This document shows, one piece after another, positions 1 through 6,704 of a stretch of 14,712 nucleotides of DNA. Location: positions 1 to 14,712 of the forward strand of contig CAKVCF010000006.1 of assembly GCA_934725795.1 (NCBI GenBank), read 5' to 3'. A program made the position numbers and the translations under genes. How positions within the stretch are numbered: position 1 is the first letter of the stretch; each line of letters starts with the position of its first letter. The DNA is from an uncultured Clostridia bacterium (GTDB lineage Bacteria > Bacillota > Clostridia > Christensenellales > UBA1242). The notes below the pieces were generated by a model. The model was not told the DNA's origin. It worked only from the letters and a program-made list of their open reading frames with translations, and did not search any database.

Positions 1-618
1 ATGGGCCACTGCATCAACGCTGAATATTTCAATAAAACACAATCAATAAATGATGCTGAAATTAGCATTTTTGCCGCAGAAATTGCCAGCACTGTTAATG
101 AAATTTTGCTTAATCAATATATGCAAAAAACCGCAAACAAAAAGCAGAAAAAATATTATCTTAATCAATTTTTAAATTCTGTTAGAAGCACAATTTTTAG
201 GCAAACTTTGTTCAGTGAATTTGAACTTTTTGCACACACCAGCATTGAAAAAGAGATACCAATAACATACAAAGAACTTAACGAAAAATATTTTGAGCTG
301 AACAAGAAATATTATGGCAGTGCTTGCAAGTTGCCAGACGAATTGAAATATGAATGGTCGCGCATACCACACTTCTACCGCCCTTATTATGTTTACTCTT
401 ACTCCACTGGTATGTTGACTGGCATAACCATTGCAGACAAGTTATTGCATGAAAAAGATTTTGCCAACAAATATATTGAATTTTTGAAAAACGGCACACA
501 TCGCCCTGCAGTTGAAGTGCTTAAAGAAATTGGCATCGACTTAACCACCGATAAACCTTTTGAACAAGCCTTTAAATTTATAAAATCACAGTTGGACGAA
601 TACATTTTGTTGGTTTAG
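1..618 (+). CDS. pepF: Oligoendopeptidase F, C-terminal part (5' end outside window)
   Basis: This is the C-terminal 205 residues of an M3-family zinc metallopeptidase that cleaves short peptides in the cytoplasm. The window opens inside the HExGH zinc motif: the first three residues are M-G-H, so His3 would be the second zinc histidine. Glu27, in F-A-A-E-I-A-S-T, fits the third zinc ligand at the usual distance. Near residues 123-137 the segment HFYRPYYVYSYSTG carries the conserved His and Tyr residues of the M3 substrate pocket. The ATG at base 1 is therefore an internal Met codon and not a start; about two thirds of the gene lies upstream. It ends with TAG. No clear terminator separates it from the next gene, so readthrough into the small membrane proteins is possible. 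The family assignment rests on these motifs and is quite secure. Confidence 0.93.
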   Translation: MGHCINAEYFNKTQSINDAEISIFAAEIASTVNEILLNQYMQKTANKKQKKYYLNQFLNSVRSTIFRQTLFSEFELFAHTSIEKEIPITYKELNEKYFELNKKYYGSACKLPDELKYEWSRIPHFYRPYYVYSYSTGMLTGITIADKLLHEKDFANKYIEFLKNGTHRPAVEVLKEIGIDLTTDKPFEQAFKFIKSQLDEYILLV

Positions 619-637
619 CAAAATATTAATAAAAGAA

Positions 638-666
638 TTGCAAAAACTAACATCGTTTGATATAAT
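638..666 (+). promoter_or_regulatory. Candidate promoter TTGCAA-17-TATAAT
   Basis: TTGCAA (638-643) and TATAAT (661-666) are 17 bp apart, and TGA directly before the -10 makes it an extended -10. A start 7 nt downstream would fall near 673, only 6 nt before the ATG and inside the GAGGTG ribosome site. Either the leader is extremely short or this is a chance AT-rich match. Confidence 0.35.
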
Positions 667-678
667 AAAGAGGTGGAA

Positions 679-1050
679 ATGTTAGATAAAAAGTCCTTAT
701 CCGTTTTAAAAGTCCTTAACAAATTAACTGACGGCACCGCTTATAAAGTTACAACCAGCGATGAAATTATCTCTATGCTCACACAAAAAGCACAGTATGA
801 TAATGATAGTATCCGCCAGATTATGGACTTTTTGGAAAAACAAGAATATTTAACAATCAAGTTTAGTGAAGAAAACACTTATTGCTATTCACTTTTGCCA
901 AAGGCACGCATTGTGATTGAACAAGAATCTGGCAAACCAAAAGCAAAAAGGAATAGCCTAACCGCAATGCAATATGTGTTGGTGGCAATTTCTGCCTTTG
1001 TTGGCACAATGCTTGCCCTTTTGATTTTCTTTTACGCAAACTTTAAATAA
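679..1050 (+). CDS. Small winged-helix-like protein with C-terminal membrane anchor
   Basis: I do not recognise a named family. The 123-residue protein begins with a helical, charged region of about 75 residues whose spacing (helix, short helix around DEIISML, helix around SIRQIMDFLEKQEY, then a hairpin-like TIKFSEENTYCYSL) resembles a winged-helix domain. After a basic linker (KPKAKRN) comes one strongly hydrophobic helix at about residues 97-119, giving a tail-anchored topology with the domain in the cytoplasm. I chose the ATG preceded by GAGGTG; an in-frame GTG 6 nt earlier overlaps that ribosome site and is less likely. The next gene has the same architecture and similar length, so the two look like tandem paralogs. 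Role unknown; a membrane-tethered regulator or sensor is only a guess. Confidence 0.75.
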   Translation: MLDKKSLSVLKVLNKLTDGTAYKVTTSDEIISMLTQKAQYDNDSIRQIMDFLEKQEYLTIKFSEENTYCYSLLPKARIVIEQESGKPKAKRNSLTAMQYVLVAISAFVGTMLALLIFFYANFK

Positions 1051-1190
1051 ATTGTTAGCAGAAATAAGGCTCAAAGCAAAACAGGATTATAACCGATTGC
1101 AAGGCGTAAGCCGCAAATGCAATGCCAAACATAAAAGCTTACACCTAACACACAAAGGCGGAACCTAAAACCAAATAAAACAATATACCA

Positions 1191-1196
1191 TATAAT
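1191..1196 (+). promoter_or_regulatory. Consensus -10 element TATAAT upstream of second small membrane protein
   Basis: A perfect TATAAT lies 16 bp before the ATG at 1213. No good -35 is visible at 16-18 bp spacing. A start at about 1203 would leave just the AAAGGA ribosome site (1205-1210) in the leader, a very short leader. Confidence 0.35.
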
Positions 1197-1212
1197 GTAG
1201 AAAGAAAGGATT

Positions 1213-1578
1213 ATGCTTACTTTAAAAGAAAAATATGTGATGGAATATGTTTATCAAAAATGTCAAGGCAAAAAGTCTTGTCTTATTTCACCGCGTGAAA
1301 TTATATCTTTTGTTGCAGATAAATATGTTTTATACCCTGACGAACTTGAAAAGATTATGACAAATTTAAGTTACGATAACTATATTGAACTTTTCAAAAG
1401 CGATAAAAAGGGCAGCCCTGTTTTCTGCGTATCTCTTAAAATCAAAGGCGAAGGCTTTCACCGTGAACTTACCAACAACAAACGAAATTTGTGGTATCAA
1501 ATCGTAACAAAAGTTGGTTTAGCCCTGCTGGTTGGTGTTATCGGTTTGGTGTTTGCTTTAATCAAAATCAAATTTTAA
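1213..1578 (+). CDS. Small winged-helix-like protein with C-terminal membrane anchor (paralog of preceding gene)
   Basis: This 121-residue protein is unrecognised but has the same plan as its upstream neighbour: an N-terminal domain of about 80 residues with helices around LKEKYVMEYVYQ, SPREIISFVADK and PDELEKIMTNLSYDNYIEL, a beta-hairpin-like stretch (VFCVSLKIKG), a short basic linker, and one hydrophobic C-terminal helix at about 98-119. Helix order fits a winged-helix fold anchored in the membrane by its C-terminus. An AAAGGA ribosome site ends 2 nt before the ATG, unusually close. The pair sits between pepF and a CYTH-domain gene on the same strand; the CYTH gene follows by 40 bp with its own good ribosome site, so the two are probably co-transcribed. 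Function unknown. Confidence 0.75.
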   Translation: MLTLKEKYVMEYVYQKCQGKKSCLISPREIISFVADKYVLYPDELEKIMTNLSYDNYIELFKSDKKGSPVFCVSLKIKGEGFHRELTNNKRNLWYQIVTKVGLALLVGVIGLVFALIKIKF

Positions 1579-1618
1579 TCAGCAATTTTATTTTACTGCT
1601 CACTAAGGAGAAAAAGTT

Positions 1619-2209
1619 ATGACAGAAATTTGTGTTCAAGTTGAAGAAACTTTGCAACAAGCGATTGCTCTTTTAGTTAAAAATGGTTTTGAATTTGTTG
1701 AATCATACACCAATTTTGACACTTATTATTCAACCCTTATATCACCAGAACAAGAAAATTATCAACACTTATTAAACAAATCTGTAATAATTAGGCACAT
1801 TGTTAGTGAAAATTGCGATGTTAAAAATGCTGTATATAAAAGCAAAACTCTTGATTCAAATGGCAATGTTATAAACGAAGTTAAAACTAAACTTAAAGTT
1901 GACGATATTGAGAAAGCAAAACAAATTTTTAACAATTTATGCCTAAATTGCTGGTGCGATTTTGCAGTGCAAAACAACGAACTTAAAAAAGGTGAAATTG
2001 TTGTTGATATACAATATGTGCAAAACTTAGGCACTTTTATTGAAATTGAAGAATACCCTTCAATAAAAGATTTAGACAGTGCCAAGAAATTTGAAATTTT
2101 AAAAGACATTGTTAAACAACTTGGCTTTAACATTATAGGCAATGATTATAGTTGCAAAAAGCCATACATGTTCCTATTAAAAAACAGCACAAAACGTAAT
2201 GAATTATAA
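1619..2209 (+). CDS. CYTH-domain protein (CyaB/thiamine-triphosphatase-like fold), degenerate motif
   Basis: The 196-residue protein shows the order of segments expected for a CYTH tunnel fold, which in active members binds a triphosphate with metal: an N-terminal strand, a tyrosine pair (DTYYST), a strand with basic residues (VIIRHI), a lysine strand (NAVYKSKT), and the late signature VVDIQYVQNLGTFIEIEE, which closely matches the family's 'D-x-V-x-x-L-G-x-F-x-E-I-E'. The N-terminal ExExK motif is not intact: the strand reads E-I-C-V-Q-V, so the second Glu and the Lys are missing. Catalysis as a triphosphatase or adenylate cyclase is doubtful; binding of a phosphate-rich ligand is possible. 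The start is set by AAGGAG 8 nt upstream. A strong terminator follows, closing this transcription unit. Fold assignment is fairly confident; substrate is unknown. Confidence 0.72.
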   Translation: MTEICVQVEETLQQAIALLVKNGFEFVESYTNFDTYYSTLISPEQENYQHLLNKSVIIRHIVSENCDVKNAVYKSKTLDSNGNVINEVKTKLKVDDIEKAKQIFNNLCLNCWCDFAVQNNELKKGEIVVDIQYVQNLGTFIEIEEYPSIKDLDSAKKFEILKDIVKQLGFNIIGNDYSCKKPYMFLLKNSTKRNEL

Positions 2210-2220
2210 AATCACAATCT

Positions 2221-2259
2221 AAGAGCTTAAAAAATTAATTTTTCTTAAGCTCTTTTTTT
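2221..2259 (+). terminator. Intrinsic terminator after the CYTH gene
   Basis: The arm AAGAGCTTAA (2221-2230) pairs perfectly with TTAAGCTCTT (2245-2254), and the AT-rich loop can pair further. A run of seven T follows. It lies 12 nt after the CYTH stop codon. Confidence 0.9.
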
Positions 2260-2375
2260 ACCATAAAATTTTAACTCCCCTATTGAATTATTGTTTTTTT
2301 ATATTAAGTGCAATGTGCAAAGCCGTAAATTAAAAATATAATGAAAGAGCGCTTCAAGTTCTTTTTTTAATATAC

Positions 2376-2404
2376 TTGTTAAATTGGCAAATTTGGTGTA
2401 TCAT
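2376..2404 (+). promoter_or_regulatory. uvrB promoter, positioned for a leaderless mRNA
   Basis: TTGTTA (2376-2381) and TATCAT (2399-2404) are separated by 17 bp. Only 6 nt (AGATAT) lie between the -10 and the uvrB ATG, so the predicted start of transcription is the A of the start codon. No Shine-Dalgarno sequence precedes the ATG. No Bacillota-type LexA box (GAAC-N4-GTTC) is visible in the 150 bp upstream. Confidence 0.6.
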
Positions 2405-2410
2405 AGATAT

Positions 2411-4366
2411 ATGGAATACAGAAAATTTGAATTGAAATCCAAATACAAGCCAACGGGCGACCAACCACAAGCGATTGAATCTTTGGTTGAAGGCATAAAT
2501 GATGGTTTAACTAGCCAAGTGTTGAAAGGTGTTACTGGCAGCGGCAAAACTTTTACAATGGCAAACATTATTGCACAAGTTAACCGCCCTACTTTGGTTT
2601 TGGCACACAACAAAACATTGGCAGCACAATTGTGCAACGAATTTAGAGAATTTTTCCCTAACAATCGTGTTGAATTTTTTGTTAGTTATTATGATTATTA
2701 TCAACCAGAAGCCTATATTGTTTCAAGCGACACTTACATTGAAAAAGACATGAGTGTCAATGACGAAATTGATAAATTGCGCCACAGCGCCACAAGCAGC
2801 TTGTTTGAACGCAGCGACACCATTGTGGTTGCATCTGTTTCTTGCATTTATGGTTTAGGCGCGCCAAAAGAGTATTATGATTTGCACATCTCCTTGCGTG
2901 TTGGTGATAAACTAAGCCGTGAAGAGTTGATTAAAAGGCTTATTAACATCCAATATGAACGCAACGATATTGATTTTCACCGCAGCACTTTCCGTGCGCG
3001 TGGCGATATTGTTGATATTTTCCCTGCGGACAGCAGTGAACGTGCCATCCGTGTTGAATTTTTTGATGATGAAATTGAAGCGATAAGTGAATTTGAAGTA
3101 GTTTCTGGCCACGTTGTTAACAAATTAAAACATGCGTTTATATTCCCTGCCAGCCACTATGCGGTAGGCAGTGAAAAATTACAACTTGCATTAGAACAAA
3201 TCCGCAAAGATGCAATTGAACGTGAAAAATATTTTGCAGACCAAGGCAAATATATTGAAGCTCAACGCATACGTGAACGCACAAATTACGATATTGAAAT
3301 GATGCAAGAAATGGGCTATTGTTCGGGCATTGAAAACTATTCACGTTATTTTGACGGCCGTGAACCAGGTGAGCCACCTTACACTTTGCTGGACTATTTC
3401 CCAAAAGATTTTCTGCTTTTTGTGGACGAAAGCCACATAACCTTGCCACAAGTGCGTGGTATGTATAATGGTGATAGAGCGCGCAAAACAAGTTTGGTTG
3501 AATATGGCTTCCGTTTGCCAAGCGCTTACGATAACCGTCCGCTTAATTTTGAAGAGTTTAACCATAGGATTGGACAAGCAATTTATGTTTCTGCGACACC
3601 AAATGAATATGAATTAGAGCTTTCTGGCAACACAGTGGAACAAATCATCCGTCCTACTTATTTGTTAGATCCAGAAGTGGAAGTGCGCCCAAGCAACGGA
3701 CAAGTTGATAATTTATATGATGAAATAAACAAAACCGTGGCAACAAAAGGCAAAGTGCTTGTTACAACTCTTACCAAGAAAATGGCAGAAGACCTTTGCA
3801 CATATTTTGGCGAAAACGGCATAAGGGTGAAATATTTACACAGTGATATTGACACATTGGAACGCATTAAAATTTTAAACGAACTGCGTGCAGATGAATT
3901 TGATGTGCTTGTTGGTATCAACCTGTTGCGTGAAGGGTTGGACTTGCCAGAAGTTACACTTGTTGCAATTTTAGATGCTGACAAAGAAGGATTTTTAAGA
4001 AGTGCCACATCACTTATTCAAATTATTGGCCGTGCAGCACGTAACAGTGAAAGCCGCGTTATAATGTACGCTGATAACATAACCGATAGCATGCGTATTG
4101 CAATCAATGAAACCAATTATAGACGTGAAAAACAACAAGCATATAACATTGAACACAATGTTAAACCTATGACAATTAAAAAGGCGATTGTTGACACACT
4201 TAAAAACACGGTGGACGAAGACAACAAAAAACTTTCTAAGGCCGACATATTGAAGCAAATTGAAAGCCTTAAAGGCATGATGAACACTGCAGCCAGCCAG
4301 TTAGACTTTGAAACAGCAATAAAACTGCGTGAAGAAATTGCCAAACTTAAACGTAAATTGAAATAA
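2411..4366 (+). CDS. uvrB: UvrABC excinuclease subunit B
   Basis: UvrB is the damage-verifying, DNA-loading subunit of nucleotide excision repair: it receives damaged DNA from UvrA and recruits UvrC. The 651-residue protein has the family's full length. Visible parts: the start region with [10 protein letters not shown], the Walker A motif GVTGSGKT at 40-47, the tyrosine-rich beta-hairpin ([10 protein letters not shown]) that wedges between strands at about 93-115, the DESH Walker B-like box in [10 protein letters not shown], late helicase motifs [11 protein letters not shown] and QIIGRAARN, and a C-terminal UVR domain that binds UvrC (from [11 protein letters not shown] to the end). I place the start at the ATG giving MEYRKFEL; an in-frame TTG 27 nt upstream lies inside the promoter. 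uvrA does not follow, unlike the common uvrBA arrangement, and a terminator closes the gene as a single unit. Confidence 0.98.
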   Translation: MEYRKFELKSKYKPTGDQPQAIESLVEGINDGLTSQVLKGVTGSGKTFTMANIIAQVNRPTLVLAHNKTLAAQLCNEFREFFPNNRVEFFVSYYDYYQPEAYIVSSDTYIEKDMSVNDEIDKLRHSATSSLFERSDTIVVASVSCIYGLGAPKEYYDLHISLRVGDKLSREELIKRLINIQYERNDIDFHRSTFRARGDIVDIFPADSSERAIRVEFFDDEIEAISEFEVVSGHVVNKLKHAFIFPASHYAVGSEKLQLALEQIRKDAIEREKYFADQGKYIEAQRIRERTNYDIEMMQEMGYCSGIENYSRYFDGREPGEPPYTLLDYFPKDFLLFVDESHITLPQVRGMYNGDRARKTSLVEYGFRLPSAYDNRPLNFEEFNHRIGQAIYVSATPNEYELELSGNTVEQIIRPTYLLDPEVEVRPSNGQVDNLYDEINKTVATKGKVLVTTLTKKMAEDLCTYFGENGIRVKYLHSDIDTLERIKILNELRADEFDVLVGINLLREGLDLPEVTLVAILDADKEGFLRSATSLIQIIGRAARNSESRVIMYADNITDSMRIAINETNYRREKQQAYNIEHNVKPMTIKKAIVDTLKNTVDEDNKKLSKADILKQIESLKGMMNTAASQLDFETAIKLREEIAKLKRKLK

Positions 4367-4462
4367 GATTATTTTAAATCAATGCTTTTAAAATAGACAA
4401 TCTAAAATCACAACTTTGCAAGATAACACATTTTTAACAAACAGAATTACCTGTTTAGGCAG

Positions 4463-4494
4463 AAAAAAAAGTTCACATTAACGTGAACTTTTTT
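4463..4494. terminator. Bidirectional intrinsic terminator between uvrB and the convergent membrane-protein gene
   Basis: GTTCAC (4471-4476) pairs with GTGAAC (4483-4488) around a 6-nt loop. An A run before and a T run after extend the stem to about 12 bp and give a U tract in either direction. It is about 100 bp past uvrB and 120 bp past the end of the convergent gene, and no other hairpin of this quality lies between them. Confidence 0.88.
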
Positions 4495-4613
4495 CTAGTA
4501 TATTTTGTGTGTTTACAAAACTTAACTTTGAAACCTTTAACTTTTATCTTTTTAAATATTTTAAATAAGCACCAACAAAAACGCAATATTTACCAATTTT
4601 TAAGCCGCTTATT

Positions 4614-5243
4614 TTAACCTTTACGGGTGAAGAAATTGATAAACTTTGCAAAGTTGAGTGTTATGCCAGTGGCGTGATTGATTGCCACACGTTTAAATAT
4701 TGCCTTGCCGCCAATTGTGAAACCAGCAATAATTGCCGCGACTAAACTTGGCACAAATATTTCCATAAACGACCCCGCTTGAAGTGCAATTTTTGTTATG
4801 AGTGCAGCCCCTGCCGCACCAGACAAAATACCACAAACATCACCGATAACATCGTTGCAAACCGAACTTACTTTATCGGCATTTTTAACCATTGACAATG
4901 CTTGTTTGCTACCCTTAACCTTACGTGCTGCCATTGCGTGGAAATCTTCCACATTACAACTTGCAACAGCTAAACCAAGCATATCGAAAATGATACTTAT
5001 AACAATGAACACAACAATAACAATCACCGCAACAATGACGCTTGCTTTGCTTAAAGCCCACTCGCTAAGCATACTGAAAGATAAAGAGATAATAACTGCC
5101 ATAATAAACACAGTTAGCGGCCAAATCCAATTTTTGCTACGTGAGTTTTTGCGTGTATCTTTTGTTTTTTGTTTTGTTTGTTTGCTGTCTGTTATCTCTG
5201 TATTTTGTTCAGGCATTGTCGGGTTAGGTTTTTCTGTTTTCAT
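4614..5243 (-). CDS. oapA: Four-helix membrane protein, probable OLE-associated protein OapA
   Basis: The 209-residue protein has a hydrophilic, Lys/Thr-rich N-terminus (1-38) and four hydrophobic helices at about 39-60, 68-95, 129-153 and 159-181, then a basic tail ending FTRKG. The segment from the end of helix 2 into helix 3 (VEDFHAMAARKVKGSKQALSM, then KNADKVSSVCNDVIGDV) follows the pattern of DUF21/CNNM membrane domains, where a helix with 'KGAKxAL' precedes 'NPDRxxSTxxxGN'. OapA, the membrane partner of OLE RNA linked to magnesium and alcohol stress, is a protein of this size and topology encoded just downstream of the RNA. Here it lies downstream of the large noncoding RNA on the same strand, which is the main reason for the name. 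Two candidate promoters precede it. Its AAGGA ribosome site is 13 nt from the ATG, with a two-codon ORF between. A different DUF21-like protein is the alternative. Confidence 0.72.
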   Translation of the reverse strand: MKTEKPNPTMPEQNTEITDSKQTKQKTKDTRKNSRSKNWIWPLTVFIMAVIISLSFSMLSEWALSKASVIVAVIVIVVFIVISIIFDMLGLAVASCNVEDFHAMAARKVKGSKQALSMVKNADKVSSVCNDVIGDVCGILSGAAGAALITKIALQAGSFMEIFVPSLVAAIIAGFTIGGKAIFKRVAINHATGITLNFAKFINFFTRKG

Positions 5244-5244
5244 T

Positions 5245-5263
5245 TTAATTCATTTATCCTTTT
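5245..5263 (-). promoter_or_regulatory. Ribosome site followed by a two-codon ORF before oapA
   Basis: AAGGA is followed after 3 nt by ATG-AAT-TAA; one base after that stop comes the oapA ATG at 5243. The main start is 13 nt from the AAGGA, longer than usual, so ribosomes may initiate at the minimal ORF and reinitiate, or the short ATG may be ignored. Confidence 0.35.
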
Positions 5264-5286
5264 TAATCAGTAAATTATTTTATAAA

Positions 5287-5315
5287 ATTATATAAAAATA
5301 TTTTAAAAAAATCAA
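5287..5315 (-). promoter_or_regulatory. Proximal promoter candidate for oapA
   Basis: On the minus strand TTGATT (5310-5315) and a perfect TATAAT (5287-5292) are 17 bp apart, predicting a start near 5280 and a leader of about 37 nt. The surrounding sequence is so AT-rich that a chance match cannot be excluded. Confidence 0.45.
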
Positions 5316-5523
5316 TATTAAAATCTTATAAAATTATTAAAAAATTTGAAAATATTTATAAAATATGGCTATTTTTAGCATTTTTTCTATGCTTTTATAG
5401 TTTTTTTAATTAATTTTAATATTTTTATTTTATTTATTTTGCAAATTTTTTATTACTAAATAATTTTTATATTTTTTAGTGATATTTTAATTACAAATTT
5501 TTTATGTAATTATATTAAAACTT

Positions 5524-5552
5524 ATTCTATCACACTATTTTAGAATTGTCAA
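5524..5552 (-). promoter_or_regulatory. Distal promoter for oapA, TTGACA-17-extended TAGAAT
   Basis: On the minus strand a perfect TTGACA (5547-5552) is followed after 17 bp by TAGAAT (5524-5529), preceded by TGA to make an extended -10. It is just downstream of the noncoding RNA terminator, so oapA can be transcribed independently of the RNA. Its layout closely resembles the RNA's own promoter. Confidence 0.7.
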
Positions 5553-5645
5553 ATTTGAAATTTTACGCAGTTGTTTAACCTGACTATTTTACAAAACAAC
5601 AAGCCAATTCATTTCGCAGGCGCTCACAGACACGGCTTGTAGCAT

Positions 5646-5673
5646 AAAAAAGCACAGGCAAAACCTGTGCTTT
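5646..5673 (-). terminator. Intrinsic terminator of the large noncoding RNA
   Basis: On the minus strand AAAGCACAGG pairs perfectly with CCTGTGCTTT (10 bp) around a 5-nt loop, and six T form the end of the arm and the tract. It sits about 35 nt after the 3' half of the RNA's closing stem. Confidence 0.92.
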
Positions 5674-6278
5674 AAAAGCCAAAATTTTTGGCATAATTTC
5701 AAGATAACGAAGGCGGCATTTTGAGTAAACCTTGCGGCATAAGGTTCGGTTGGATTTCCCAATTTTGCACTTTGTCGTTACCAGCAAAGCAGTTTCCTTT
5801 TACGCAAAACTTGCACCGAATCGCCACTGAGACCACACTATAATCCCCAAAACACCTCTTGCGAACAGCCTAGAAGATTTCCTTAACAACATCAACTGAA
5901 CTTATCTTTATTTTGCGCTCAAAATTTCAAAAGCAACTTGATAGTGTACGTGTACTTTGTAGCATAATCAAGTTGTCGCTTTATCCCGATTTGAACACTC
6001 AAAGCAGGCTACACTGCACACAACTTTCGCCGTATGCAGGTTCCTAATCCAAGCGATAGACCAGATGTAAATACGATCACAATCTACCCACTTGGGTCTC
6101 CGCGATAAATGGGCTTTAATATGTATGCCGTTACACACGGCCCAAAAACCTTAACTTCCAGCACCAGCCCCAATTTGGGCAATCAAAGCCAGCACCAGAA
6201 ACTTCACAGTTGTGCCAACAATGCTTATTCCAGCATTCTCGTTCAGCCTAGATGACTAGGATACTGCGCCTTCGGTAT
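5646..6278 (-). ncRNA. ole: Large structured noncoding RNA, probable OLE RNA
   Basis: About 633 nt are framed by a consensus promoter and a strong intrinsic terminator, with no plausible protein between. The predicted 5' end carries CGAAGGCG (6267-6274), exactly complementary to CGCCTTCG near the 3' end (5708-5715), an 8-bp helix closing the molecule. Inside are many compact hairpins on the minus strand: an 11-bp stem with a GAAA tetraloop (6014-6039), a 9-bp stem CAACTTGAT/ATCAAGTTG (5934-5975), and shorter ones at 6247-6260, 6220-6237, 6167-6180, 6127-6141 and 5728-5746. A 10-nt sequence, CTGGTGCTGG, occurs twice (6158-6167, 6189-6198). GC content is well above the flanks. OLE RNAs are about 600 nt, occur in anaerobic or extremophilic Gram-positive bacteria, bind membrane protein OapA and lie just upstream of its gene; all of this fits. 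That it is a large structured RNA is secure; the family name rests on size, closing stem and context. ROOL-type RNAs are an alternative. Confidence 0.8.
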
Positions 6279-6284
6279 ATTATT

Positions 6285-6313
6285 ATATTATCATATTAAT
6301 TAAAAAATGTCAA
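6285..6313 (-). promoter_or_regulatory. Promoter of the large noncoding RNA
   Basis: On the minus strand a perfect TTGACA (6308-6313) lies 17 bp from TAATAT (6285-6290), and the spacer ends in TGA, giving an extended -10. The predicted start is the A at about 6278, so the closing stem begins about 4 nt into the transcript. Confidence 0.85.
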
Positions 6314-6491
6314 GGGCAGCCGCAGCCATACAAATAGACAGTTTACATCCATCTGCTTTTTAACTTGTTAAAATAAAACGGCAGCAAACTCGAACTTTTA
6401 TTTTATTGTTATTCATTAATAAGTTAAAATTTCGGTTTCTCGCCTAAACAAAACAGCAGCAACATAAAAGATAAAAATTTGTAATAAATAA

Positions 6492-6698
6492 TTACATAAC
6501 GTCTTGCAGACCAAGCAAATAATCCGCACTGACACTAAAATATTTGGCAAGTTTTACAATGAAAAACGCATCTGGACAACTCTTGTTAAGTTCCCACAAA
6601 GAAATTGTATCTTGCGTTGTGTTGATTGCAACTGCAAGTTGTTCTTGTGTTATGTGCCTTTCCTTCCTTAAATCTCGTATAACTTTACCCATTTTCAT
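6492..6698 (-). CDS. Small XRE/Cro-family DNA-binding regulator
   Basis: The 68-residue protein is essentially one Cro/CI-type helix-turn-helix domain: IRDLRKERHITQEQLAVAINTT, then the recognition helix TQDTISLWELN, then a final helix with the common ending SADYLLGL. Such proteins bind DNA as dimers and repress or activate nearby promoters; the target is not known. It is read towards the noncoding RNA, 213 bp upstream of that promoter, and no strong terminator is visible between them. A promoter (TTGAAC-16-TAAAAT) stands 6 nt before the ATG with no ribosome site, predicting a leaderless mRNA. A second in-frame ATG two codons in is possible but also lacks a ribosome site. It could be a chromosomal regulator or a leftover of a mobile element; no phage genes are near. 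Confidence 0.9.
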   Translation of the reverse strand: MKMGKVIRDLRKERHITQEQLAVAINTTQDTISLWELNKSCPDAFFIVKLAKYFSVSADYLLGLQDVM

Positions 6699-6704
6699 AC
6701 AAAT

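Larger units (their letters stand above)
5244..5517 (-). other. Long, extremely AT-rich leader of the oapA-like gene
   Basis: Between the distal promoter and the start codon lies about 270 nt made almost wholly of A and T runs, with no ORF and no convincing GC-containing hairpin. Its composition is clearly more extreme than the other intergenic regions of the window. If the distal promoter is used, it is an untranslated, largely unstructured leader. Confidence 0.5.

Noticed and set aside
2384..2410. Upstream TTG start for uvrB
   Set aside because: It lies within the promoter and adds nine residues that UvrB proteins lack.
4798..5295. 165-codon plus-strand ORF opposite the oapA-like gene
   Set aside because: It is antisense to a better-supported membrane protein, has no ribosome site, and its Thr/Leu-rich product is what a hydrophobic gene gives when read backwards.
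5584..5787. 67-codon minus-strand ORF in the 3' part of the noncoding RNA
   Set aside because: It has no ribosome site, crosses the terminator and closing stem, and its product is rich in Cys and Arg with no family likeness.
5646..6278. RNase P RNA, tmRNA or group II intron
   Set aside because: There is no GAGGAAAGTCC core of RNase P, no tRNA-like CCA end or tag frame of tmRNA, and no intron 5' GTGYG start or reverse transcriptase. The GAAA hairpin only superficially recalls intron domain V.
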